The notes: generated by a model from the letters alone, not told the origin. A stretch of 64,000 bases of DNA from Dehalococcoidia bacterium (GCA_030615765.1 JAUWYP010000007.1:17281-81280), one strand, 5' to 3'. Numbered from the stretch's first letter, positions 9,010-18,272 are shown. Numbers and translations: made by a program.

Positions 9010-9078
9010 GGCCAGCGTAGCTCAGCGGCAGGGCAGCGGTCTCGTGGCTGGAGGCCGCTGCTCGCTATTTGGCTGGCC
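9010..9078 (+). pseudogene. tRNA-like relic related to tRNA-Thr(CGT)
   Basis: GGCCAGC (9010-9016) pairs perfectly with GCTGGCC (9072-9078) to form a 7-bp acceptor-like stem. A tRNA D-arm follows (TAGCTCAGCGGCAGGGC). A CGT sits where the anticodon falls in the intact tRNA-Thr at 9980. The anticodon stem is expanded and there is no TTCGAAT T-arm or CCA, so it cannot be a working elongator tRNA. It could be a degraded tRNA-Thr copy or a tRNA-like regulatory element. Confidence 0.45.
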
Positions 9079-9105
9079 GCAACGTCGTAAGGGAGGGGGT
9101 ACGCC

Positions 9106-9900
9106 ATGGATCTGGAGCTAGCAGGCAAGACCGTCATCGTCACCGGCGGCGCATCCCACATTGGCCGAGCTATCGCCTTGGCCTTCGCCCGCGAGGGGTC
9201 CAATGTGGTCATCGCTGACATCGACGAGGGCCAGGCCCACAAGGTGGCGTCTGAGGCCAACACGCTAGGGGGCGGAGGCAAGACTATCGTTATCAGGACC
9301 GATGTGACTGACCAGCGAGAGGTGGAGGCCATGGTGGGCCGGGTCAGCGATGAGTTCGGCCGTATCCACGTCCTGGTCAACAACGTGGGCTGGGTCCTCG
9401 ACCGCCTCTTCCTGGACCAGCCCCGCGAGGACTGGGAAAAGGCAGTCAACCTCAACCTGTGGAGCGTCATCTACTGCATGCGGGCTGTCCTGCCCCAAAT
9501 GGTGGAGAACGGCTACGGCCGCGTCGTCAGCATCAGCTCCGAGGCTGGGCGCGTGGGGGAGTACCGAGAGGCGGTGTATGCGGCCTGCAAAGCAGGGATC
9601 ATAGGCCTCACGAAATCACTGGCCCGCGAGATGGGCCGCTACGGGATCACCCTCAATTCGGTCTGTCCCGCCCTCACCGTACCCAGCAGTGAGGAGGAGA
9701 TAAGCGAGCACAGCATGTGGAAGCTTGGGCTCCAATTCTTTACAGCGGAGACACAGGAGAAGGCCAAACGGCTCTATCCCCTGCGCCGCCTGGGAACGGC
9801 GGAGGACACAGCGAACGCTGCCGTCTTTCTGGCCTCCGACGTCGCCAGCTTCATCACCGGCCAGAGCCTCAGTGTTGGCGGTGGTGTCACGATGATATAG
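9106..9900 (+). CDS. SDR-family oxidoreductase (FabG-like)
   Basis: A 264-residue classical SDR: the cofactor loop TGGASHIGRAIA, DVTD, NNVGW in place of the usual NNAG, a serine in SISSEAGRVG and the catalytic YAACK. The C-terminal SITGQSLSVGGG matches the usual FITGxxxxVDGG end, with Val-Gly in place of Val-Asp. Probable reaction: reversible NAD(P)-dependent oxidation of a hydroxyl or 3-hydroxyacyl group; the substrate is unknown. GGGAGGGGG lies about 7 nt before the ATG. It ends the plus-strand metabolic block. Confidence 0.87.
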   Translation: MDLELAGKTVIVTGGASHIGRAIALAFAREGSNVVIADIDEGQAHKVASEANTLGGGGKTIVIRTDVTDQREVEAMVGRVSDEFGRIHVLVNNVGWVLDRLFLDQPREDWEKAVNLNLWSVIYCMRAVLPQMVENGYGRVVSISSEAGRVGEYREAVYAACKAGIIGLTKSLAREMGRYGITLNSVCPALTVPSSEEEISEHSMWKLGLQFFTAETQEKAKRLYPLRRLGTAEDTANAAVFLASDVASFITGQSLSVGGGVTMI

Positions 9901-9979
9901 CCGGTGCGCCCCGCTGGCGGCAACAGTCTGCGGGATTTTCGCCCTCTGGCTGGAAGGTGTTAAGATAAGGATCGGCGGG

Positions 9980-10054
9980 GCCGGGGTAGCTCAGGGGTAG
10001 AGCAGCGCTTTCGTAAAGCGCGGGTCGGGGGTTCGAATCCCTTCCCCGGCTCCA
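9980..10054 (+). tRNA. tRNA-Thr (anticodon CGT)
   Basis: A full cloverleaf can be drawn. The acceptor GCCGGGG pairs with CCCCGGC, the D-stem is GCTC/GAGC, and the anticodon stem GCGCT/AGCGC encloses TTCGTAA, giving anticodon CGT. The T-loop is TTCGAAT with a GGGGG/CCCTT stem that includes two G-T pairs. Discriminator T and an encoded CCA (10052-10054) follow. It reads ACG codons. Confidence 0.96.
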
Positions 10055-10248
10055 TACGTTTTGTATCCGCGAGCTCCCTACAAGCGCGGCAGCACCAGGG
10101 TCGGCAGTCTTTCCCGCAGGTACTCGCCCAGCGCTCGCATGTACTTTGCGCCGACGGCCTAGGCAACGGTATGGGGGATAGTGCTGATCTTTTGCAGAGT
10201 GAGCTCGCGAGCGATAGCGGGCTAGAGTCATTCTCTCGACTGGAATAC

Positions 10249-10284
10249 AAAAGGCCCCGGCCATGTTCTCCGGGACCTTTCTTT
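10249..10284 (+). terminator. Probable intrinsic terminator
   Basis: AAAGGCCCCGG and CCGGGACCTTT flank a 9-nt loop and are followed by CTTT. There is one mismatch in the stem. It lies in the otherwise featureless interval between tRNA-Thr and the convergent lipoprotein gene and could end the tRNA transcript. Confidence 0.5.
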
Positions 10285-10354
10285 CCGTCTCTCGACGGTC
10301 GCTCTCACCCACCAGGGGCAGTTTGCGGTGCGACGTTGCTCTCGGCCTCTCCTG

Positions 10355-10783
10355 CTAGCGAGTCCCTGTCATCACGATGACCTCTGTGGTCCCCTGTGAC
10401 TCCGTGGCCGCCAGCCAGGCAGCGGACTTCCGTTGGTCCTTGCTCCAGACCGCCACGCGGATCTTCATCCCCGCTTCATCCACATCAAAGGTCAGTTCCG
10501 TCGTCCAGCCTTCGAACTTGTCGTTGTAGAAGTCCAAGACACTGTCAGCGGAATCACTCGTCTCGAAGGCCCTGTAGCGCATATTGCCCTTGAACTTGTG
10601 CGGTTCGAGGGGCTCCTCGCCAAGCAGCGCTATGGGGAAGGTACCGCGGCTGCCGGTCTTGACGTCTTCGGCGTCTGGGTACTTTTCGATCCCCGGCGCT
10701 TCCTCCTCGCAGCCGACGGCGAGCACGAGGAAAGCGGCAGCGACTATCGTTACCAGTGCCAGCAACCAAGTTCGGTGTCTCAT
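10355..10783 (-). CDS. Lipoprotein of unknown function, paralog 1
   Basis: A 142-residue protein with a short basic start, a hydrophobic signal and the lipobox LAVGC, so a lipid-anchored extracytoplasmic protein. The mature part contains FETSDSADSVLDFY and VAVWSKD, both shared with the next gene (10927-11466). I do not recognise the domain; the shape suggests a small alpha/beta domain of about 110 residues. The ATG at 10783 is chosen because TAGGAGGCG lies 7 nt upstream; an upstream in-frame start at 10804 has none. It forms a tandem paralog pair with its neighbour. Confidence 0.75.
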   Translation of the reverse strand: MRHRTWLLALVTIVAAAFLVLAVGCEEEAPGIEKYPDAEDVKTGSRGTFPIALLGEEPLEPHKFKGNMRYRAFETSDSADSVLDFYNDKFEGWTTELTFDVDEAGMKIRVAVWSKDQRKSAAWLAATESQGTTEVIVMTGTR

Positions 10784-10926
10784 GTAACGCCTCCTAAAGA
10801 TCACACGACGGCCGAAGAGGGATTATAACCCCTGCCACGGCCGACAACAAGCGCTACCCTGGCCGCTGTTCAGTAGGTCTTCCTGCGCCGCTCCTCCAAT
10901 GGTACCAGCCAGTCTTTCATCACCTA

Positions 10927-11466
10927 CTACTGAGTAGTTCCCACGGCAACGGCGACGTTAGTCGTTCCCTCCTCCTCGAAGGCAGACATCCAAGCGGCCA
11001 TGTTCCCGTCGTCCTTGCTCCACACCGCTACCTCGCCCTTCTGCCCCACCTCCTCCATGCTGAACGCCCATACCTCTTCCCAGCCCTTGAACTCCTTCTT
11101 GTAGAAGTCTAGGACTTTTTCCGGGGAGTCGCTGGTCTCGTACATGGTGTACTGGATAGCGCCGTACTCGTCGGGCTCGAGGCCTCCATCGCCGACCATG
11201 GGAATGGGAAAGGCCCCTGCGCCGGTGAACGTACCGCTGAAAACCTCCTCGGCACCGGGGTAGGCAGGAATGGACGGGAGTTCGCCCCCGTCGCCGGGCC
11301 CGGGCCCCTCCGGCGTCTCCTCCCCAGGCGCAAGCTCCGGGGTCTCCTCGGCGGCGACCGTAGGCGCCTCCTCATCCTCATCCCCCCCACAGGCGACGGC
11401 CAGGACGAGGAAGGCAGCGGCGATGAGAGCCGCCAGGATAAGAACAAACCTTAGCGGCAACTTCAT
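10927..11466 (-). CDS. Lipoprotein of unknown function, paralog 2
   Basis: A 179-residue lipoprotein: signal peptide, lipobox VLAVAC, then a 45-residue Glu/Pro/Gly-rich linker, then the same domain as its neighbour (YPGAEEVFSG, YETSDSPEKVLDFY, VAVWSKDDG, and a GTT..VAVGT ending). The linker is absent from the neighbour, so the pair differs in how far the domain stands off the membrane. AGGAGGTGC precedes the ATG. Function unknown. Confidence 0.78.
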   Translation of the reverse strand: MKLPLRFVLILAALIAAAFLVLAVACGGDEDEEAPTVAAEETPELAPGEETPEGPGPGDGGELPSIPAYPGAEEVFSGTFTGAGAFPIPMVGDGGLEPDEYGAIQYTMYETSDSPEKVLDFYKKEFKGWEEVWAFSMEEVGQKGEVAVWSKDDGNMAAWMSAFEEEGTTNVAVAVGTTQ

Positions 11467-11662
11467 TGTGCACCTCCTGAAAGCGGCAACCTGTCAAGTC
11501 GCAGGGATCATACCGCGCGGGGGACCGATTGGCAATGGCTTTTTCCCCTTGCAGGCGTGAAGATTCGGGGACGCGTGTGTGAAGGGCAAGGCTTAGCCTG
11601 CCCTGGCCATGGCCCTGTCTTGCAGATAGAGGTGGATGAGGGCCGCCTCTCCAATGTTGCTG

Positions 11663-13948
11663 CTAGAGCTGTGGGTGCTCGTGCATGGCCTTGAGGCGCT
11701 GCCAGCGCCGCTCGATCTCCGCCTCCAGGGCTTCCAGCTGGGGCTCATACTGAGGCTGGAGCAGATGCCTGGTCTTGCCCATCAGGCCCAGCCAATCGCG
11801 CACATCAGTGCGATGACGCGCCCTGTCGGGGTCGTGGGTGAGCTTGGTGATGCCCCGCTCCACCTCATATAGGGGGAAGAAACGGCAGTTGGCAGCGGTC
11901 TCCAGGACCTTCGTGCCGATGCGATCCTCGCTGCGCCAGTTGAGAGGGCAGGCGATGAGGACCTTGCCGTAGACCAGCCCTTCGTTTTTGGCGTACCACT
12001 GGGCCTTGGCTGCCTTCCTTACCAGGTCATCGGGGAAGGCCTCCGTGCCGGTGAACACGTAGGGAATATGGCAGGCGGCCAGGATCTGGGGGGTGTCGCG
12101 ATGGTGGAAGGCCTTGCCGGCCTGAGCCGGGCCGACGTGGCTGGTGGTGGTCATATGGCCCAGGGGCGTTGAGTAGCTGAGCTGGCTGCCGGTGTTCATG
12201 TAGCCCTGATTGTCGTACTCCAGGATGATCATCTTGTGGTTGCGGATGGCGGCGCCCAGGACAGCGCCCATGCCGATGTCCATGCCGCCGTCGCCGCTGA
12301 TCATGACGAAGGTGATGTCTTCACCGGCGGGCAGCTCGCCCCGGCGCTGCCGCTCCTGGAACATCTCCACCAGGCCAGCCAGGGTGGCCGCTCCGTTCTG
12401 GAAAAGGTTGTGGATATAGGTCACGCGATGGTTGCTGAAGGGGTAGCCGCTGGTGACGATCTCGGCGCAGCCGGTCTGGTTGACGATGACGACGTCGCCC
12501 TCGATGCCCTTGAAGAATAGGTTGAGGGCGGGTAATATGCCGCAGCCGGGGCAAGCGCCGTGGCCGGGGGCGATACGCTTGGCCTGCGCGGCCAGCTGCC
12601 AGCGCGCAATGGGCTTTACCCTGAGTTCTCCCGTCTCCTCGTTGCGGGTCACCTGCACCAGGCCGGGCGAGACTTCCTCCTTGGTGAGGGGCGGTAGCAC
12701 CTGCATTGGCGGCTTCTGGGGATCGCCGGGGGTGACGCCGTGGTACTCGAAGCGCGTCTCGACCTGCCCTGTTTCGGCTGCCTTCAGGGCCAGGTTGAAG
12801 AACTCCTCGGCGTCCTCGCCGTAGAAGTCCTTGCCCCCCAAGCCGTAGATGCGGGTGAGGCAAAGGGTGCGATTCTGGGGGTCCTCCTGGAGGGCTGCCT
12901 TCACCTCGTGGGACAGGGGGCCACCATGAGCGCCATAGGAGTCGCCCCGCTCGCCGATAACCAGGGCCTTGACGCCCCTCAGGGCCTGTCTCACTTCCTC
13001 GGCCGGGAAGGGGCGCAGCACAGTGAGACTGACAACGCCCACCCGCTGCCCCTTCTGGCGCAAGCGGTCGGCCACGTCCTTGGCCGTCTCGGCGGCCGAA
13101 TTGAGAAGGAGGATAGCTACCTCGGCGTCGTCCATTCTGTAGAGATCGAGGAAGGAGTAGCGCCGTCCGCTGATCCGGGCATACTCCTCGAAGACCTGGG
13201 GGATCACTTCGCGGGCAGCGTCCATAGCCAGCTTCAGTTGGTATTTGTTGTTGATCAGGTCGGGGTCGTTCATGTAGGCACCGAAGGTGATGGGGTGACG
13301 AGGGTCCAAGGCGTGGGGAAAGTCGGGCGGGCGCCCGATGAAATCCGCCACTGCCTCATCGTTCTCGAAGTACTGCACGCGTCGCTTCTGGTGGCTGGTG
13401 AAGAACCCATCGTAGGCCACGATGACCGGCAGGCGAACCTTCGGGTGCTCGCCGATACGCACGGCCACGATGTTCATGTCGTAGGCGGCCTGGGGTTCGC
13501 GAGCCAGGAGGATGATCCAGCCGGTGGTCAGGGCATAGTAGAGGTCGGAGTGGTCGCAGCGGATGTCCAGGGGGCCGCTGACCGTGCGATTCACGAGCTG
13601 TAGGAGCATGGGGAAGCGGCTGCTCGACTGAACGGGGAGCTGCTCCAGAGAGTAGAGGAAGCCCTGGGAGGCGGTGCAATTGAAGACGCGCCCGCCGCCG
13701 CTGGTGGCACCGTAGCAGATGCCAGCGGCCCCGTGCTCGCCGTCGGCGGGGACCATGCGGATCTCGTGCTCGCCCGCCGCCTTCATCTCGTCCAGGAACT
13801 CGGCAACCTCGGTGGAGGGCGTGATGGGGTAGTAGCCCATCAGGTGAAAGTCGATCTGCTTGGCAGCGCGGGCGGCCATCTCGTTGCCGGTGCGGAAGTC
13901 CACCTTCTGGACCAGCTTAGCCTTTTCTTCCGCAACTAACTGAGCCAT
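11663..13948 (-). CDS. 2-oxoacid:ferredoxin oxidoreductase, fused alpha and beta subunits
   Basis: A 761-residue protein. Residues 1 to about 400 resemble the alpha subunit (YPITPSTEVAEFLDE, ADGEHGAAGICYGA, and a domain-II-like GERGDSYGAHGG). Residues about 470-760 resemble the TPP-binding beta subunit: GHGACPGCGILPALN with cluster cysteines, further cysteines in QTGCAEI and LIACPLNW, and the TPP motif GDGGMDIGMG...DNQGYMNTG. It catalyses CoA-dependent oxidative decarboxylation of a 2-oxoacid with ferredoxin as electron acceptor; the substrate (pyruvate or another 2-oxoacid) cannot be read off. The partner subunits are the next gene upstream, 44 nt away. AAGGAGGG precedes the ATG. Confidence 0.88.
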   Translation of the reverse strand: MAQLVAEEKAKLVQKVDFRTGNEMAARAAKQIDFHLMGYYPITPSTEVAEFLDEMKAAGEHEIRMVPADGEHGAAGICYGATSGGGRVFNCTASQGFLYSLEQLPVQSSSRFPMLLQLVNRTVSGPLDIRCDHSDLYYALTTGWIILLAREPQAAYDMNIVAVRIGEHPKVRLPVIVAYDGFFTSHQKRRVQYFENDEAVADFIGRPPDFPHALDPRHPITFGAYMNDPDLINNKYQLKLAMDAAREVIPQVFEEYARISGRRYSFLDLYRMDDAEVAILLLNSAAETAKDVADRLRQKGQRVGVVSLTVLRPFPAEEVRQALRGVKALVIGERGDSYGAHGGPLSHEVKAALQEDPQNRTLCLTRIYGLGGKDFYGEDAEEFFNLALKAAETGQVETRFEYHGVTPGDPQKPPMQVLPPLTKEEVSPGLVQVTRNEETGELRVKPIARWQLAAQAKRIAPGHGACPGCGILPALNLFFKGIEGDVVIVNQTGCAEIVTSGYPFSNHRVTYIHNLFQNGAATLAGLVEMFQERQRRGELPAGEDITFVMISGDGGMDIGMGAVLGAAIRNHKMIILEYDNQGYMNTGSQLSYSTPLGHMTTTSHVGPAQAGKAFHHRDTPQILAACHIPYVFTGTEAFPDDLVRKAAKAQWYAKNEGLVYGKVLIACPLNWRSEDRIGTKVLETAANCRFFPLYEVERGITKLTHDPDRARHRTDVRDWLGLMGKTRHLLQPQYEPQLEALEAEIERRWQRLKAMHEHPQL

Positions 13949-13992
13949 GATTTCCCTCCTTGCGCGGATCAGCCTAGAGTCACCTGGCGTCC

Positions 13993-15003
13993 TTACTTGT
14001 CTTGTTCCAAGTGGGGAAACACGGCTACCCTATGAGCCTCGGCGTAGCCCTCCGTCTCCCGCATCTCCACCAGGGCATCTGTGGGGCAGGCCTCGATGCA
14101 CTTCAGGCAACCCTTGCAGTAACGGTAATCGATGCCAACCAAGCGCACCCCAGGCTTGCCATCCTCTTTAGTGTAGGTCTCCCAGACAAAGCAGTAGTCT
14201 GGGCAGACGATGTCGCAAAGACCGCAGTGAACACACTTCTCCAGATCCAGGGCAGGCAGAAAGCCCTGACGGGAGGTCGATAGATCCTTAGTAGCGCTGT
14301 TGCCCGGGTTGGTGACCATGCCACCCCAGGGGGCATTGAGGTAGCCGTAAGCCGGTTGGGGACGAGCGACGCCGGTCGCCCACTCTCCCTCCAGCGGGAA
14401 TGTCTCCAAGCGGAGTTCATCGTAGCCCCGCTGGAAGGCGTGCATGTTAGCTTCCAGCAGGTGGGGGTAGTGACGCTCGAAGGTCTCTCGAATGGCGGCT
14501 TTCACCGCCTCGGGGTCGATGAAGGCAACGGCACGGGTCACCGCCCCCAGCATCGCCATGTTTGGACGGCTGTTTTCAGCCACGGCGATGCCCAGAGCGT
14601 CCACCACGCCAATGGTGCCGCCTGGCAGCCCAACATGCTCCTTTATCTCCTTCGGCGAGGCGACGCTGTTCACGATAATGATCCCATCCGGTCGTAGGCC
14701 CAGGGCAACCTTCTCGCGACCGATGAGGGCCTCGTGGAAGACCGCTATCAGGTGAGGCCGCTCGACGGGGCTGTTGGTGCGCACTGCCTGGTCAGGGCTG
14801 CAGAAGCGGATGTAGGACTTCAGGAGCGTGCCCTTTTTCTCGGAGCCGTAGGAGGAGAAGTGGGAGCCATTGAGACCCAGGCGCAGAACCCCGGCCTCGG
14901 CCAGGATCTGGCCGGCCAGGTGAGCCCCCAGCCCGCCGATGGACTCCAGACGAATGCCGTAGAACCCGTCCTCATCGAGGTTTTTCGGCAGGGCAGCGAC
15001 CAT
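13993..15003 (-). CDS. 2-oxoacid:ferredoxin oxidoreductase, fused gamma and delta subunits
   Basis: A 336-residue protein. The first about 190 residues match the gamma subunit (GIRLESIGGLGAHLAGQIL, LGLNGSHFSSYGSEKKG). The C-terminus holds two ferredoxin-type clusters: CVHCGLCDIVCP and CKGCLKCIEACP. It is the electron-output half of the enzyme encoded just downstream. The ATG at 15003 is chosen because GAGGAGGT lies upstream; the frame is open to 15048. The four classical subunits are thus packed into two genes. Confidence 0.88.
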   Translation of the reverse strand: MVAALPKNLDEDGFYGIRLESIGGLGAHLAGQILAEAGVLRLGLNGSHFSSYGSEKKGTLLKSYIRFCSPDQAVRTNSPVERPHLIAVFHEALIGREKVALGLRPDGIIIVNSVASPKEIKEHVGLPGGTIGVVDALGIAVAENSRPNMAMLGAVTRAVAFIDPEAVKAAIRETFERHYPHLLEANMHAFQRGYDELRLETFPLEGEWATGVARPQPAYGYLNAPWGGMVTNPGNSATKDLSTSRQGFLPALDLEKCVHCGLCDIVCPDYCFVWETYTKEDGKPGVRLVGIDYRYCKGCLKCIEACPTDALVEMRETEGYAEAHRVAVFPHLEQDK

Positions 15004-15303
15004 ATCCAGACCTCCTCGTAGGGCGCAGGCAAACGTCAGCCTTGTCAAGATTGAAGGAGAATATCTTCACGTATCCATAATAGCGTAAGAACACGTTACT
15101 GGACAGATTCCCCTTCACTAAGAATGCATTACAGGACAGGCCGATCTTCACAACGATCTAGATAAGCAATACCTCTCTGCCGTTACAGTCGATAGCCCGC
15201 GCCAATGACGCTACGAATGGCCGATAGATGCGGGTGCGGGCCGCCTGATGGGCCTAGGCATTGTCTGACTGACAACGCGATCGGGGCCAGCTGTCCAGGG
15301 GTC

Positions 15304-16350
15304 CTACTGCGCGCCACCCAGCGCTACGGTGGCGATGATGGCGTTGGTGGCGCCATCAATCACCAACACATCAGCGGTCAACGACCGGGCTACGTAGATG
15401 CGGTTGGTGACGGCATTGACCGCCAGGCCTCGAGGAGGACTGCCGACAGCCACGGTTGCAATCACTGTGTTGCTGTCGCCGTCCAGGACGGAAATGGTGT
15501 CGCTGCCAGCCTCCGCCACGTAGATACGTCCAGTGGCTGCGTTCAGGGCGAGGCTGCTCGGCATGCCACCTAGCTTGACAGTGGCGACCAGAGCGTTCGT
15601 TGAGCCGTCGATGACGGCGACACTGCCGGCCGCTCCGTCGGCTACATAGATGCGGTTCGTCTCCGGGTTCAGCGCTAGAGCGATTGGCAGCTCGCCCACG
15701 CTCACTTTGGCGACAACGGTGTTACTCCCCCCGTCGACCACCGAGATTTCGGGGCTGCCATAGGTGACCACGTAGATGCGACCGGTGCTGGGGTTGACCG
15801 CCATCGACACGGGATTCTGGCCGACGGGCAGGGTGGCAACCACGGCGTTGGTCTCGGCGTCGATGACCGAGAGCATGCCCTCGAAGTCGGCTGCGTAGAT
15901 GCGGCCGGCGTCAGGGTTGACGGCCAGCGCCATCGGGCTGTGGTCCAGGGCAATGGAGGCGTCAACGCTATTGCTGGCCCCGTCGATGACCCAGAGCTCC
16001 GAGCGCCGACTGGCCACATAGATTCGGTTCCTGCTGGGGTCGACATCGATGGCGTGGGGGAAGAGGCCAGTGGGCAGGGTGGCGACGACAGAGTTGCTGG
16101 CGCCGTCGATTACGGATATGTTGTCAGGCGACTCGCTGGCTACGTATATGCGATTGATACTGGTATTAACGGCCAGGGGTGCTGGCACGGCGAGAGCAGA
16201 CGAGGCGACCGGAGTGACCGTGCCACCCGATCCCGATACACCCTTTTCGTCAGCGCAGGCGGATAGGAGAGCTGCCACGACCAGGAGCAATACGAGGTCA
16301 GTCAGCCGAGCATGCGGGCCGCGCCTTCTGGCGATTCGTCTTTGTGACAT
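15304..16350 (-). CDS. YVTN-type beta-propeller lipoprotein
   Basis: A signal peptide with lipobox LLSAC is followed by about seven repeats of 40-43 residues with the pattern NRIYVAxxxxxxISVIDGxSNxVVATVxVGxxPxxLAVN, i.e. a seven-bladed YVTN propeller attached to the outer face of the membrane. Such proteins bind ligands or partner proteins; none can be named. The blades are fairly similar to each other at DNA level. No good ribosome-binding site is seen before the ATG at 16350. Confidence 0.85.
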   Translation of the reverse strand: MSQRRIARRRGPHARLTDLVLLLVVAALLSACADEKGVSGSGGTVTPVASSALAVPAPLAVNTSINRIYVASESPDNISVIDGASNSVVATLPTGLFPHAIDVDPSRNRIYVASRRSELWVIDGASNSVDASIALDHSPMALAVNPDAGRIYAADFEGMLSVIDAETNAVVATLPVGQNPVSMAVNPSTGRIYVVTYGSPEISVVDGGSNTVVAKVSVGELPIALALNPETNRIYVADGAAGSVAVIDGSTNALVATVKLGGMPSSLALNAATGRIYVAEAGSDTISVLDGDSNTVIATVAVGSPPRGLAVNAVTNRIYVARSLTADVLVIDGATNAIIATVALGGAQ

Positions 16351-16423
16351 CAGTAAGCCGTCCGTCAGGTGGCACAGGCGATCATACCATCCATCTAGCA
16401 GACCGCCGGAGCCTCATCCACAG

Positions 16424-16532
16424 TTCGAAGTAGCTCCCCGGCTCATGAGCCCGGCTCCTGGCCAGCCAGCTTCACTACCCTGACGCCGCGGGCCCTGACC
16501 CGAGCTCTCTCCAGCTGCTCCACCCTATCCAT
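16424..16532 (-). pseudogene. Relic A of the small SWIM zinc-finger gene
   Basis: Within the 350-nt gap before the GGDEF gene, the minus strand reads an ATG followed by MDRVEQLERARVRARGVRV, almost the N-terminus of the SWIM gene at 24448-24696. Relative to that gene, 17 nt are missing between two CTGGCC-containing repeats. The frame then hits a stop after GQEPGS and the zinc-binding half is gone. The remaining gap shows nothing else I can support. Confidence 0.7.
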
Positions 16533-16700
16533 TTTAGCCCTTCCCACGCCCCAGGGGTTTCCACATGTTCCCATTTGCCGGCTGTTCACCCATTTTTCAC
16601 CTAGATACTGTTAACGCCGCTCGTAGCGATTGAGCTATCCCGGTGTCTTTACTATGGTGGGGAGGACTTTCGTTATGGCAAGGAGATAGGAAGTGCGATC

Positions 16701-18272
16701 TTGGAGGGACAGTTGGGCAATAGCCGTCAAGACGTAATCACCGGACCAAGCCCGACCCGGCCCGGCCAGCAGGACGGCGGCTCCGCCTTGCACGCAGGCG
16801 CGACTGTCGGAGCGCGTCTCGCCGTGGTGCACCTGGCAGGAGGGCTGGCGTTTCTCGTCACCATCGCTGCGACCTTTGCCGTACAGCTCACCCTCCAAAC
16901 CCCGGCCGGATACGTGGCCCAGGGGCTGCTCCTATTGGGTCTCGCTCTCGTTGCCTCTGGTCTTGTCTACCTGGACCGAAGAGCGCTGGCCCGATTAGCG
17001 CAGAGGTTGGCGGCAGACCTGTCGAAGCGGGAAGCTGAACTTGACGAGATCGCCAACCGCGACGACCTCACCCAGTTGGGGAACCGACGCTTCTTCTATG
17101 CTCGGCTGCAAGAAGAGCTACAAACGTCCGCCCAAACCAAACACCCCATGACCATTCTGATGATCGACGTCGATGCTCTCAAGGCGATAAACGATGAATT
17201 TGGACACCATCTGGGAGACGCTGCACTAGTTGATTTGGCCAAGCTTATGACCAGGTGCGCTAGACCAAGGGATACCGTCGCCCGCCTGGGCGGCGACGAG
17301 TTCGCGATTATCATGCCGAACACGGATCGTCGCGGAGCCAGCGCCCTGGCGAGTCGCCTCTGGCAGGAGCTCGACAACAACCCCATCCACCGAACGCCCG
17401 ACGCCTATATCTATCTCGGAGTGTCGATCGGCGTCTCGGGCTTCCCCCGGAACGGTGATGAAGCGCAGGCACTGGTGCACTGGGCAGACGCCGACCTGTA
17501 CGCGAACAAGCTTGCTCGCAAGGGGATAGCCAAAGGCTTTTTCGGACGAGACGGCTCACAGTTCGCTTCGGGGGTCGTTGGCGTCCTATGTGCAGCCCTC
17601 GACATTCGAGACAAGCTCACCCACCGGCACTCGCAGCGTGTGGCCACAATGACCGTAGCCATGGGTCGACGTTTGGGACTGACCGAAGCATACCTTACCC
17701 AGTTGGCTAACGCCGCCGTTCTGCACGACATCGGCAAGATAGGTGTAGCCGACAGCGTTCTGTCCAAGCCTGCCGGCCTGGACGAAAACGAGTGGAAAGA
17801 GATACGCCGCCACCCGGAACTCGGCTACGAACTGCTAAGAGGGTTCGATTTCCTCAAAGAGGCGGCAGAGATCGTCGTCGCTCATCACGAGAGGTACGAC
17901 GGAGCAGGCTATCCAAGGGGACTGGCTGGTGACGAGATCCCATTCGCGGCCCGCATCTTCGCCGTCATCGATGCTTTCGACGCCATGACCTCGCGCCGTC
18001 CCTACAGGGACCCACTATCGCGAGACCAAGCCTTTGAGGAGCTGCTCCGCAACGCCGGAACCCAGTTCGACCAGCAAGTGGTGAAGACGTTTGTAGAGGC
18101 CATGGGCGATGGCGCAAGGCAGCGCGAGGACAACAGCCTAGTCGCCGGAGGCACTGTCAGCGCAGCTAGCGGGCGTAGGCGCTGGTCATCGGCAGTCGAC
18201 GATTCATTGGGAGGCGAGCGCCAGCGAGACCCCCACGCTGAACTTGTTGGACCCCGTGCTGATCGTGGGTAG
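16701..18272 (+). CDS. Membrane GGDEF and HD-GYP protein (c-di-GMP synthesis and breakdown)
   Basis: A 523-residue protein. There are two membrane helices (about residues 35-90), then a GGDEF diguanylate cyclase domain with the intact GGDEF motif at residues 197-201 and an RxxD inhibitory site five residues before it. An HD-GYP domain follows with HDIGK (His342-Asp343) and HHERYDGAGYPRGL. Both opposing activities look catalytically complete, so it could set local c-di-GMP in response to a membrane signal. The start is TTG at 16701 with AGGAAG upstream; this choice is uncertain. The last about 50 residues beyond the HD-GYP fold run towards SWIM relic B and may be a non-native tail. Confidence 0.9.
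   Translation: MEGQLGNSRQDVITGPSPTRPGQQDGGSALHAGATVGARLAVVHLAGGLAFLVTIAATFAVQLTLQTPAGYVAQGLLLLGLALVASGLVYLDRRALARLAQRLAADLSKREAELDEIANRDDLTQLGNRRFFYARLQEELQTSAQTKHPMTILMIDVDALKAINDEFGHHLGDAALVDLAKLMTRCARPRDTVARLGGDEFAIIMPNTDRRGASALASRLWQELDNNPIHRTPDAYIYLGVSIGVSGFPRNGDEAQALVHWADADLYANKLARKGIAKGFFGRDGSQFASGVVGVLCAALDIRDKLTHRHSQRVATMTVAMGRRLGLTEAYLTQLANAAVLHDIGKIGVADSVLSKPAGLDENEWKEIRRHPELGYELLRGFDFLKEAAEIVVAHHERYDGAGYPRGLAGDEIPFAARIFAVIDAFDAMTSRRPYRDPLSRDQAFEELLRNAGTQFDQQVVKTFVEAMGDGARQREDNSLVAGGTVSAASGRRRWSSAVDDSLGGERQRDPHAELVGPRADRG

Noticed and set aside
9887..10312. Open frame on the minus strand across the tRNA
   Set aside because: It runs through the complement of tRNA-Thr (reading GFEPPTRA-type peptides) and has no support.
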